In this document: piece after piece, positions 7,812 through 14,973 of the stretch
Position numbering within the stretch: position 1 is the stretch's first letter
Layout of the letters: every line of letters begins with the position of its first letter
Origin: Streptomyces xylophagus
GTDB lineage: Bacteria; Actinomycetota; Actinomycetes; Streptomycetales; Streptomycetaceae
NCBI RefSeq assembly: GCF_000716435.1
Contig: NZ_JNWO01000001.1
Span: 310,001-374,000 of the forward strand
Direction of reading: 5' to 3'
DNA: 64,000 nt
Made by a program: the position numbers and the translations under genes
The notes under the pieces: generated by a model
What the model was told of the DNA's origin: nothing
Databases searched by the model: none
Seen by the model: the letters and a program-made list of their open reading frames with translations, nothing else

Positions 7812-8036
7812 CATTTCCATATATATGTACGAGACACGTTTTGGTGGCCGTTGAGGAATTATTTCAGACGCCTTGTCGTGATGGATAAATGATGTCATGA
7901 CAAGCGTTGACCCCAGGGTGGCGTGACGGTTCTATCTCGTCATAAGCAACAGCCGTGTTAACGGCAGGTATTTCGCAGCCCTCGCTCGGCCAGCCGCTTA
8001 TCCGTTTCCCCCGCAGCACAGTGAGGTGCCGGAAAG
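7812..8036 (+). promoter_or_regulatory. Intergenic region upstream of the binding protein, with a TGTCATGACA palindrome
   Basis: This stretch is AT-rich for the window and contains no supportable gene. TGTCATGACA (7893-7902) is a perfect 10-bp palindrome and a candidate site for the LacI-type regulator encoded at 12697. A clear -35/-10 pair could not be assigned. GAGGTGCCGGAAAG directly before 8037 serves as ribosome-binding site. Confidence 0.35.
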
Positions 8037-9056
8037 ATGGACCGTACATCCCACCCCCGCTCCCGCAGAATCGTCCCCGTCGTCGCGGCGGCCGCAGCCG
8101 CCGCACTGCTTGTGGCCGGCTGCTCCAGCAGCTCCGGAGGCAAGCAGTCCACGGAGGACACCTCCGGTGTCTCGGCCGGGAAGGCCACCACGCCCCGCAT
8201 GACGATCGCGATGATCACCCATGCGGCCCCCGGTGACACGTTCTGGGACACGATCCGCAAGGGCGCCCAGGCCGCCGCCGCGAAGGACAACGTCAAGCTC
8301 GTCTACTCCAGCGACCCCAACGGCCCCAACCAGTCGAACCTGGTGCAGAACGCGATCGACCAGAAGGTCGACGGCATCGCGGTCACCCTCGCCAAGCCCG
8401 ACGCCATGAAGTCCGTGGTGGGCACGGCGGAGAAGGCAGGCATCCCCGTCGTCGGCTTCAACACCGGGGTGCAGGACTGGAAGAAACAGGGTCTGCTCGA
8501 GTACTTCGGCCAGGACGAGAGCATCGCAGGCGAGGCGTTCGGCCGCAGGCTCAACGAGGCCGGCGCCAAGCACACCATCTGCGTGATCATGGAACAGGGA
8601 CAGGTGGCCCTGGAGGCCCGCTGCGCCGGCGTGAAGAAGACCTTCACCGGCAAGACCGACATCCTCAACGTCAACGGCACGGACATGCCGTCGGTGAAGT
8701 CGACGATCACGGCCAAGCTCCAGCAGGACAAGACCATCGACTACGTGACGACACTCGGCGCCCCGTTCGCGATGACCGCCATCCAGTCCATCGCCGACGC
8801 CGGGAGCAAGGCCAAGCTCGCCACGTTCGACCTCAACAAGGACGCGGTCGGCGCCATCAAGTCCGGCAAGATCCAGTGGGCCATCGACCAGCAGCCGTAC
8901 CTCCAGGGCTACTTGGCGGTCGACTCGCTGTGGCTGTACAAGACGAACGGCAACTACAGCGGCGGCGGTCAGGCCCCCGTGCTGACCGGGCCGGCCTTCG
9001 TCGACAAGACCAACGTCGCCAAGGTCGCGGAGTTCGCCGCGAAGGGAACGCGGTGA
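8037..9056 (+). CDS. Sugar ABC transporter substrate-binding lipoprotein
   Basis: A 339-residue type 1 periplasmic-binding protein of the ribose/inositol class (Peripla_BP_4). The signal peptide has basic residues then a long Ala stretch and a lipobox, LVAGC, with C29 as the lipidated residue. The mature protein carries MTIAMITHAAPGDTFWDTIR, QKVDGIAVTLAKPDA and IDYVTTLGAPFAM, typical of the sugar-cleft lobes. It is anchored on the outer face of the membrane and should deliver a monosaccharide or polyol to a permease. The next gene, its presumed permease, overlaps by GTGA but is badly damaged, and no ATPase gene is nearby, so the importer as encoded here is probably not functional. Confidence 0.9.
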   Translation: MDRTSHPRSRRIVPVVAAAAAAALLVAGCSSSSGGKQSTEDTSGVSAGKATTPRMTIAMITHAAPGDTFWDTIRKGAQAAAAKDNVKLVYSSDPNGPNQSNLVQNAIDQKVDGIAVTLAKPDAMKSVVGTAEKAGIPVVGFNTGVQDWKKQGLLEYFGQDESIAGEAFGRRLNEAGAKHTICVIMEQGQVALEARCAGVKKTFTGKTDILNVNGTDMPSVKSTITAKLQQDKTIDYVTTLGAPFAMTAIQSIADAGSKAKLATFDLNKDAVGAIKSGKIQWAIDQQPYLQGYLAVDSLWLYKTNGNYSGGGQAPVLTGPAFVDKTNVAKVAEFAAKGTR

Positions 9057-9400
9057 CGCCCATGTCCCAGATCACGGCTCCGGCGACGGACTTCCCGTCG
9101 CCGGAGCCGCCGGTCCCTGAACAGGACGGCCGGACCTCTGAACGGCCCCTGGCGATACGGCTGTTGGCCCGGCCCGAGGTCGGTGTGTTCGTCGCGCTGC
9201 TGGTGTCGCTGGGGATCGGTCTCCTCAACGGATGGATGGTCGTCAAGACGGGGCTGCCGAGCTTCCTGGTCACTTTGGGCAGCTTCCTGACCCTGCAGGG
9301 CGTGAACCTCGCGGTGACGAAGCTGGTCACCGGCAACGTGGCGACCGACGACATCAGCAACATGGACGGCTTCGACCGGACCGGTGCCGCCACCAACTGG
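9053..9400 (+). pseudogene. Sugar ABC permease (RbsC-like) remnant
   Basis: The frame starts at GTG 9053, overlapping the previous stop, and encodes a recognisable RbsC-type permease N-terminus, AIRLLARPEVGVFVAL. It then jumps straight to LGIGLLNGWMVVKTGLPSF and LVTLGSFLTLQGVNLAVTKL. In intact relatives about 70-80 residues with several membrane helices lie between these segments. Homology ends near 9400 (FDRTGAATNW), after which the frame reads into the antisense of the next gene until a stop at 9517. So there is an internal in-frame deletion and a C-terminal truncation, and the ATPase gene expected in such operons is absent. Confidence 0.75.
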
Positions 9401-9409
9401 TGTCTCTCC

Positions 9410-10344
9410 TCAGACTTCCGGAAGCGACGTACTCGGTCGGACCGGGAACTCCGCCGCTCGGTAGCAGTCGTCGATGAGCCGCATCGTGGTCAGCGCGTCC
9501 TCGGCGTCCAGCACTAGCGGCTGACCGCGCCTCAAGTGGGCGGCGAAGGCTTCCAGTTGGTAGGTGTACGACGACCGGCGCCCCAGTTCCTCGGTGCGCT
9601 CACCGGCCGCCGTACGCACGACGACACGGTCGTCCAGGTGGGGCTGCACGAAGTTCACTACCGTGGCCTCGCCGCGTGAACCCACGACGCGGCAGCTCAT
9701 CTGCCAGCTGTCGTGCGCCATGTGGCACCGGGCGCTGCCGGTGGCTCCGCTGGGGAACTCCAGGTCCGCGTCCAGCCATTCGTCGATTCCCGGCGCATCG
9801 GCCTTCTCGCCGCCGGGCGCGGCGGCCAGCCGGGGCGCCCCGCCCGCCCAGCGGGCGAGCATCCGCTGGGCGTGCAGGCTGTAGCACCCGAGATCCATCA
9901 GCGCGCCGCCCGCCAGGGGAGCGACCACCGTACGTCGCTGTCCGGCGGTGCGGGCATGGCGACCATGGTGTCTACGTGCCGGAGATCGCCCAACTCCCCG
10001 CTGTCCAGCAGCTCGTGGAGACGCAGGACGACCGGGTGGAACAGGTAGTGGTAGTGGAAGCCCTCCATGAACACGGTGAGCGCGGCCAGGTTCCAGGGCC
10101 CGTGCAGGCTGTTGGCCAACGGGTTGTAGACGACCTCGACTTCCGGATCGGCGACGAGGTCGGCGTAGGAGTCGACCGCCCGCTCCACGCCGTGGGCAGC
10201 GGCGAAGGCCTCGGCCCGGGACCGGTCGCGTGCGGCCATCGCGACGAGGCGGTGGCCGGTCGCCCGGGCCGGCCCCACGATGGACAACTCCGCGATCCGG
10301 GCCGCGCCCAGCACACCGATCCGCAGTGGCTCGTCCGTCGTCAT
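9410..10344 (-). pseudogene. Gfo/Idh/MocA oxidoreductase, frameshifted and lacking its EKP segment
   Basis: Two overlapping frames together spell one NAD-dependent sugar dehydrogenase. The N-terminal half starts at ATG 10344 (MTTDEPLRIGVLGAARIAEL, the Rossmann loop) and ends at 9898; the C-terminal half continues in another frame from about 9915 to 9410. The switch occurs at a run of four Cs near 9913-9916 where one more base would restore the frame, so a sequencing error is possible. Separately, HGPWNLAAL runs directly into TVFMEGFHYHY, skipping the roughly 30 residues that carry the family's catalytic EKP motif. That deletion is in frame and would inactivate the enzyme regardless. The start overlaps the previous gene's stop (ATGA). 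Confidence 0.75.
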
Positions 10345-10598
10345 GCGCGTACTTCTTCGCGTCGTACCGGGCGGTGTTCGTGGAGGGGCAGAGTGCACGC
10401 GTCGGTGAACCGGTCCATGAAGAAGGTGTGCTGCGTGCCGGCCGGGAAGATCGTGCCCGGCTCGACGGACCGCAGCGGCACCTTGTCCTCCGGACCGACC
10501 GCGATGCTGTCCTTCATGGACTCCACCGTGTCCAGGCCGGCCAGGGTCTCCGCGTGGAAGGCGTCGATGCGGCCGAGTCCCATGGCGCCTGTGCGCAT
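10341..10598 (-). pseudogene. Inositol 2-dehydrogenase-like (Gfo/Idh) remnant
   Basis: An 85-residue frame whose first 27 residues, including MGLGRIDAFHAETLAGL, match the Rossmann start of inositol 2-dehydrogenase-type Gfo/Idh proteins. It then joins directly to a piece resembling the late C-terminal domain of the same family (DKVPLRSVEPGTIFPAGT, FFMDRFTDA). Intact relatives are about 330-350 residues, so some 250 residues are missing between the pieces and the tail is also lost. AAGGAG lies upstream of the ATG at 10598, and the stop overlaps the next start (ATGA). The ancestral operon layout is therefore still visible. Confidence 0.7.
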
Positions 10599-10629
10599 GA
10601 GAATCGTGCTCCTTCTGCCGGCGCCCGGC

Positions 10630-11391
10630 TCAGTCCTGGCCGCCGAGGACGTTCTGGTCCCAGTCGATCACCGAGCCGGTCACCACACCGCTGCGGTCGG
10701 ACAGCAGGAACACCACGAAGTCGGCGATCTCGTCCGGCTGGCCGAGCTTGCCCATCGGCTGTGATCGCGCGGCCTTCTCACGCCAGTCGTCGCCAGCGCC
10801 GTGGAAGGTCCGCTGGACGACGTCCTCGCCCTCGGTGTCGGTCCAGCCGATGTTGACGGTGTTGATGCGGATGCGGTCGTAGCGGTGGGCGTGGGCGGCG
10901 TTGCGGGTGAGGCCCGCGAGGCCGGCCTTGGCCGCGGAGTACGGGGCGAGGAAGGGCGGTCCGCCGTGGGCGCAGTTGGAGCCGATGTTGACGATGGTTC
11001 CGGGTGCCTCGCGGGTGGTCATGTCGGCGACTGCCGCCTGCATGGCGAAGAAGGGGGCCTTCAGGTTGATCGCCATGTGCTGGTCGAACAGTTCCGGGGT
11101 GGTGTCCAGCAGTGAGCCGCGTGACGTCAGTCCCGCCGCGTTGACGAGGCAGTCGACGCGGCCGTGGGCTTCGACGGTGCGTACGACGCTGTCGCGCGCC
11201 TGGACCGGATCGGCGAGGTCGGCCCGGACGAAGTGCGTGCCGGTGTCCGCGGCGAACTTCTCGCCCACCTCCGTGCGGCGGCCGGTGATCACCACCACCG
11301 CGCCCTCGCGCACCGTCGCCCGCGCGATCGCGGCGCCCACGCCCTGGCTGCCCCCGTTGACGAGGACGACTCTGTCCTCAAGCAGTCCCAT
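10630..11391 (-). CDS. Short-chain dehydrogenase/reductase (SDR)
   Basis: A 253-residue classical SDR, full length. NAD(P)-binding loop VNGGSQGVGAAIA (N replacing the usual T), structural motif LVNAAG, catalytic Ser in VNIGSN, and YSAAK as the catalytic Tyr/Lys pair. The aspartate of RADLAD after strand 3 is present. It would oxidise or reduce a hydroxyl of a sugar or polyol in the cytosol. Unlike its downstream neighbours, two dehydrogenases of another family, it looks intact. It is preceded on the same strand by the PhyH-type dioxygenase gene, 18 bases away, so the two are probably co-transcribed from the promoter near 12650. Confidence 0.87.
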   Translation of the reverse strand: MGLLEDRVVLVNGGSQGVGAAIARATVREGAVVVITGRRTEVGEKFAADTGTHFVRADLADPVQARDSVVRTVEAHGRVDCLVNAAGLTSRGSLLDTTPELFDQHMAINLKAPFFAMQAAVADMTTREAPGTIVNIGSNCAHGGPPFLAPYSAAKAGLAGLTRNAAHAHRYDRIRINTVNIGWTDTEGEDVVQRTFHGAGDDWREKAARSQPMGKLGQPDEIADFVVFLLSDRSGVVTGSVIDWDQNVLGGQD

Positions 11392-11409
11392 GAATGTGAT
11401 GTGTCCTTT

Positions 11410-12588
11410 TCAGCTCTGGCGGCGCTTGGCGGCGGCCTGCAGTTCGTGGCGCAGCCGCTCTGGGTCCCAGTCCTCCGCGACGGCCTGCCGGAGGGTGTCC
11501 GCCTGCGAGGGCGGGGCGAGACCCTCGACCGGCGGGTCGAGGTCGAGGTTGGTGGGGAAGGGGTAGCCCTCGGCGGTGGCGGCGATCACGCGCCGCAGCC
11601 AGTCCTCCGAGACACCCTCGGCCTTGCGGCTCAGCAGCACCGGGAACAGGGCGTTCGCCATCGCCTCACGGTCCACCGTCTCCATGGCACGCCCGAAGGC
11701 GGAGGAGATCTGCAACAGATTGGCCATGCGCTTGATGTCGGCGGAGCGGTTGTGCCCGGCGGCGTGGAAGAGCGCGGGGTTGAAGAACACCGCGTCGCCC
11801 TTCTCCAGGGGGAGTTGGACGTGGTTCGCGCCGAAGTACTCGACGAACTGCGGGAGTCGCCAGGCGAGATAGCCCGGCTCGAACTTCTGCGAGTGCGGCA
11901 GGTAAAGGGTCGGGCCGGACTCGACGGGCATGTCGCAGTGGGCCACCGCGCCCTGCAGGGTCAGTACCGGCGAGAGCCGGTGGACGTGCGCGGGATAGGC
12001 CGCCGCCTGCTCCTGGGAGAGGAAACCGAGATGGTAGTCGCGGTGCACGTTCTGCGCCGCGCCGCCCGGGTTGACCACGTTGACCTGCGAGGTGACCTGG
12101 TAGGCGGGGCCCAGCCAGGCCTCCGAGATCAGCTCCAGGATGTCGTTCGCGTAGTAGTCGGCGAACGCCTCGGGCGCCCGTACGGCCACCTTGTCCAGGG
12201 CGTTCCAGACCCGGTCGTTCGCGCCGGGCTTGGCGAAGTGGTCGCCGCGGGCCGTGCCGCTCGCGCGCTCCTCCGCGATCAGGGCGCGGAAGGCCTCGGA
12301 CGCCCGGTCGACGATCGTCGCGTCCGGGAAGGCGCCCTTGAGGACCACGATGCCCGGCCCGTCGAGCAGCGCCCGCACCAGTTCGCTCTGTACGTCCCGA
12401 CGGCCCTCGGCGGTGGCCGCGAGACCACGGAGCCGGCCGCTGTCGTAGAGCGGGACGTTCTGTTCGATCCGCTCGGCCGAGGGGTGGTCGGCGGGGTCGG
12501 TGCGCTGCTCCACGAGCGAGCGGAACGTGTCGAGATCGCAGTCCGCCTCGGTCAACCAAGTCCGCGTCCCTGCGGTTATGGGAGACAT
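11410..12588 (-). CDS. Phytanoyl-CoA dioxygenase (PhyH) family protein
   Basis: A 392-residue Fe(II)/2-oxoglutarate-dependent oxygenase of the PhyH family. The metal triad is likely HRD in QNVHRDYHLGF plus the distal His in NPALFHAAGHNRS, with the following Arg binding 2-oxoglutarate. The start is set at 12588 (MSPITAGTRTW) because GAAAGGA precedes it; an upstream in-frame ATG at 12645 lies inside the shared promoter motif and would add 19 unrelated residues. Its place in a sugar/polyol locus, divergent from a LacI-type regulator, suggests hydroxylation or dealkylation of the imported compound, but that is inference. Confidence 0.83.
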   Translation of the reverse strand: MSPITAGTRTWLTEADCDLDTFRSLVEQRTDPADHPSAERIEQNVPLYDSGRLRGLAATAEGRRDVQSELVRALLDGPGIVVLKGAFPDATIVDRASEAFRALIAEERASGTARGDHFAKPGANDRVWNALDKVAVRAPEAFADYYANDILELISEAWLGPAYQVTSQVNVVNPGGAAQNVHRDYHLGFLSQEQAAAYPAHVHRLSPVLTLQGAVAHCDMPVESGPTLYLPHSQKFEPGYLAWRLPQFVEYFGANHVQLPLEKGDAVFFNPALFHAAGHNRSADIKRMANLLQISSAFGRAMETVDREAMANALFPVLLSRKAEGVSEDWLRRVIAATAEGYPFPTNLDLDPPVEGLAPPSQADTLRQAVAEDWDPERLRHELQAAAKRRQS

Positions 12589-12638
12589 GGGGGTCCTTTC
12601 GCTGTCGGTGCGTTTCTGCCAGTCTTGAGAACCCAAAC

Positions 12639-12677
12639 CCATCATTCAATGCCTACCGCTACATCAAAAGTGCATCA
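12639..12677 (-). promoter_or_regulatory. Promoter/operator element, copy B of the shared 39-bp motif
   Basis: Read on the minus strand, this begins TGATGCACTTTTGATGT and continues AGCGGTAGGCATTGAATGATGG. It matches 6793-6831 at 27 of 39 ungapped positions. TTGATG and TGATGG, 17 bases apart, form the likely promoter of the PhyH/SDR transcript. Because it lies in the divergent region, it is also 20 bases upstream of the LacI-type gene. Confidence 0.5.
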
Positions 12678-12696
12678 TCGGTCCGGGAGATCACTC

Positions 12697-13743
12697 ATGC
12701 GACATCCGTACCCGATCAGGGAAATCGCCCGCCAGGCCGGGTTGAGTACGGCCACTGTCGACCGTGTCCTCAATCAGCGGGGCAACGTCACGGAGAGCAC
12801 CATCAGGGAGGTCCAGGAAGCCATCAAGGACCTGGACCGCCAGCAGAGCCAGGTCCGGCTCGGGGGCCGCACCTTCATGATCGACATCGTGATGCAGACC
12901 CCGGAGCGGTTCTCCACCGCCGTACGGGAGGCACTCGAAGCCGAACTGCCCTCCCTGCACCCCGCTCTCGTACGCTCGCGTTTCCACTTCCGAGAGACGT
13001 GCCCGCCCGCCGAACTGATCGGAACCCTCGACAAGATCGCGAAGGGCGGCACGCAGGGCGTGATTCTCAAGGCCCCCGACGAGCCGGAGATCGTCGCCGC
13101 CGTCGGCCGGCTGGTCGCGGCGGGCATCCCCGTCGTCACCCTGGTGACCGACCTGCCGCACAGCGCCCGCCTGGCCTACGTCGGCATCGACAACCGCGCG
13201 GCCGGCGCCACCGCCGCCTACCTCCTCGGACAGTGGCTGGGCAAGCGGCCCGGCAACGTGCTCACCACCATCAGCCGGGGTTCCTTCCGCGGCGAGGAGG
13301 AACGCGAGATGGGCTTCCGCAGCGCGATGCGCCTGGCCGACCCCAGGCGGTCCCTGGTCGAGGTCACCGACAGCGACGGCCTGGACGCCACCCAGCACGA
13401 ACTCGTCCTGGAGGCACTGAAACGGGACGAGGACATCGTCGCCGTCTACTCGGCGGGCGGCGGCAACGTCGCCACCCTCGACGCCTTCGACACGCTCGGC
13501 CGGGAGTGCGCGGTGTTCATCGCCCACGACCTCGACCACGACAACACCCGCCTGCTGCGCGAGCGGCGACTGTCCGCGGTCCTCCACCACGACCTGCGCC
13601 AGGACATGCGCCGCGCCTGCCAGATCGTCATGCGCGCCCACAAGGCACTCCCCGACGACGGTCCGGCGCTGCCCTCGGCGATCCAGGTCGTCACACCGTT
13701 CAACCTGCCGCCGGGGGCACCGTCCGTACCGGTCGTCGACTGA
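12697..13743 (+). CDS. LacI-type transcriptional regulator with sugar-binding domain
   Basis: A 348-residue regulator. The N-terminal LacI headpiece is clear: YPIREIARQAGLSTATVDRVL, then LNQRGNVTESTIREV. The rest is a periplasmic-binding-protein-like effector domain (RTFMIDIVMQ, GVILKAPDEPE, VAYVGIDNRAAG-like YVGIDNRAAG, VVTPFNLPPG). It should bind a palindromic operator and release it on binding the pathway sugar. Candidate sites are the shared element at 12639-12677 and 6793-6831 and the palindrome at 7893. It is intact although several catabolic genes it would control are broken. The start at 12697 fits the family; it follows GGGAGA. Confidence 0.9.
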   Translation: MRHPYPIREIARQAGLSTATVDRVLNQRGNVTESTIREVQEAIKDLDRQQSQVRLGGRTFMIDIVMQTPERFSTAVREALEAELPSLHPALVRSRFHFRETCPPAELIGTLDKIAKGGTQGVILKAPDEPEIVAAVGRLVAAGIPVVTLVTDLPHSARLAYVGIDNRAAGATAAYLLGQWLGKRPGNVLTTISRGSFRGEEEREMGFRSAMRLADPRRSLVEVTDSDGLDATQHELVLEALKRDEDIVAVYSAGGGNVATLDAFDTLGRECAVFIAHDLDHDNTRLLRERRLSAVLHHDLRQDMRRACQIVMRAHKALPDDGPALPSAIQVVTPFNLPPGAPSVPVVD

Positions 13744-13771
13744 ACCGGTCGCACGCTGAGGGGTGTTGGGG

Positions 13772-14344
13772 TCAACGCTCGTAGACGCCGGTCAGTCGGT
13801 CGCGTGCGAGGACGGGTGCGGTGATCGCGGGCAGCAGGGCGCGGGGCCGTGCCCGGTCCACCGGCGTGGTGCCGGGGCCGCTGTCCACGGCGGCCGCGAG
13901 AGCGAACAGCTGGAAGACATAGCGGTGTGGGCCGTGGCCCTTGATGGGCGCGGGGCCGTGGTAGCCCCGTCCGATGGTGGAACGGAGCACCCGCACCCCG
14001 GAGCCGGGCTGTCGTGCGGCCAGGGCGCCGGGCTCCAGGTGCCCGGTTGCCGGGTCGATCAGGGCGAGGCAGTGCACGGCGGGCCTGGGAATGGGGACGT
14101 CGATGTCCTCCACGACCAGGAGGAGTTGTGCGGTGCCGGGTGGGGGTGGGGTCCAGGCCAGGTGGGGTGACAGGTCGGCGCCGCCGATCTGCTTCGCGCA
14201 GTGCTTCAGCGGCATCGTGTCGCCGTCGCCGAAGTCCTGGCTGGTGAGGGTCAGTTGTTCAGGGCCCTGCAGGGTGGGCAGGTTCCATGCCGTGTGGGTC
14301 TCGCCTGCTCTGCGGTTGCGGAGGATGCGGCCGAGCAAGGTCAT
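13772..14344 (-). CDS. YbhB/YbcL family (PEBP-like) protein
   Basis: A 190-residue phosphatidylethanolamine-binding-protein-like fold. Family marks are LTSQDFGDGDTMP, SPHLAWTPPPPGTAQLLLVVEDIDVP (ligand-pocket strand; Asp pair in VEDIDVP), YHGPAPIKGHGPHRYVFQLFAL and the C-terminal helix. The function of bacterial YbhB proteins is not established. The start at 14344 overlaps the TGA of the isochorismatase gene (ATGA), so the two are translationally coupled; longer in-frame upstream starts would lie inside that gene. There is no signal peptide, so it is cytosolic. Confidence 0.85.
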   Translation of the reverse strand: MTLLGRILRNRRAGETHTAWNLPTLQGPEQLTLTSQDFGDGDTMPLKHCAKQIGGADLSPHLAWTPPPPGTAQLLLVVEDIDVPIPRPAVHCLALIDPATGHLEPGALAARQPGSGVRVLRSTIGRGYHGPAPIKGHGPHRYVFQLFALAAAVDSGPGTTPVDRARPRALLPAITAPVLARDRLTGVYER

Positions 14345-14907
14345 CGCGTCGCCTCCACCATGTCGACGACCTCGGCGGTGGTCGCGGTCTCGCCGAGCTT
14401 GGGGAAGACGCGCTCGACGCTGTGGCGATGGGCCTCGGGATCGGGATCGCCCATGGCGTCGGTGGCCAGGACGACGTGGTAGGCGTGGTCGGAGGCCGAG
14501 CGCGCGGTCGACTCGACGCCCGAGCTCGTCGCGATGCCGCACAGCACGACCTGCGTGACGCCCAAGTCCCGCAGGAGCGTGTCGAGTCCGGTGTCGTGGA
14601 ACGCGCTACGACGCCGCTTGGTGATCAGGTGATCGGTCGGCTGTACGTCGAGTTCGTCGATGAGGTCGGCCCAACCGGTCGGCGGGGCAGCCGTGTTCGC
14701 GGACCGTCCGGTGTCTGTACGTCCCGGGGCGCGTCCCGTGACGTTGACCAGGACCACGGGAAGACCGTGCCGCCGGAACTCGGTGGTCAGGTGGGTCGCC
14801 TGCTTGACGGCGTCGGTGACCGGATCGTCGGTGAGGGCCCGGACGATGCCCTTCTGCAGGTCGACCACGACGAGCGCGGGCGCGGGGTCGATCGTTGTCA
14901 GTGGCAT
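14341..14907 (-). CDS. Isochorismatase-family hydrolase
   Basis: A 188-residue alpha/beta hydrolase of the isochorismatase superfamily. The catalytic Asp is in LVVVDLQKG (D16) and the Lys in LITKRRRSAF. The position that is Cys in nicotinamidase-like cysteine hydrolases is Gly here (GIATSSGVESTAR), as in true isochorismatases such as EntB and PhzD. It may therefore hydrolyse a vinyl ether rather than an amide, or be a related enzyme without the thiol chemistry. It is coupled to the PEBP-like gene and lies 66 bases downstream of the efflux pump gene on the same strand. No chorismate-pathway genes are nearby, so the substrate is open. Confidence 0.85.
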   Translation of the reverse strand: MPLTTIDPAPALVVVDLQKGIVRALTDDPVTDAVKQATHLTTEFRRHGLPVVLVNVTGRAPGRTDTGRSANTAAPPTGWADLIDELDVQPTDHLITKRRRSAFHDTGLDTLLRDLGVTQVVLCGIATSSGVESTARSASDHAYHVVLATDAMGDPDPEAHRHSVERVFPKLGETATTAEVVDMVEATR

Positions 14908-14973
14908 GGGAGTTGCTTCTCCTGTGGGTGTCGGCCGCTTTGCGGGGGTGGGGGAAGGGGCATGGCCGTCGGC

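Noticed and set aside
11164..13743. An 859-residue plus-strand frame covering the PhyH gene and the LacI-type gene
   Set aside because: Only the last 348 residues (from 12697) are a real protein; the rest is antisense to the SDR and PhyH genes.
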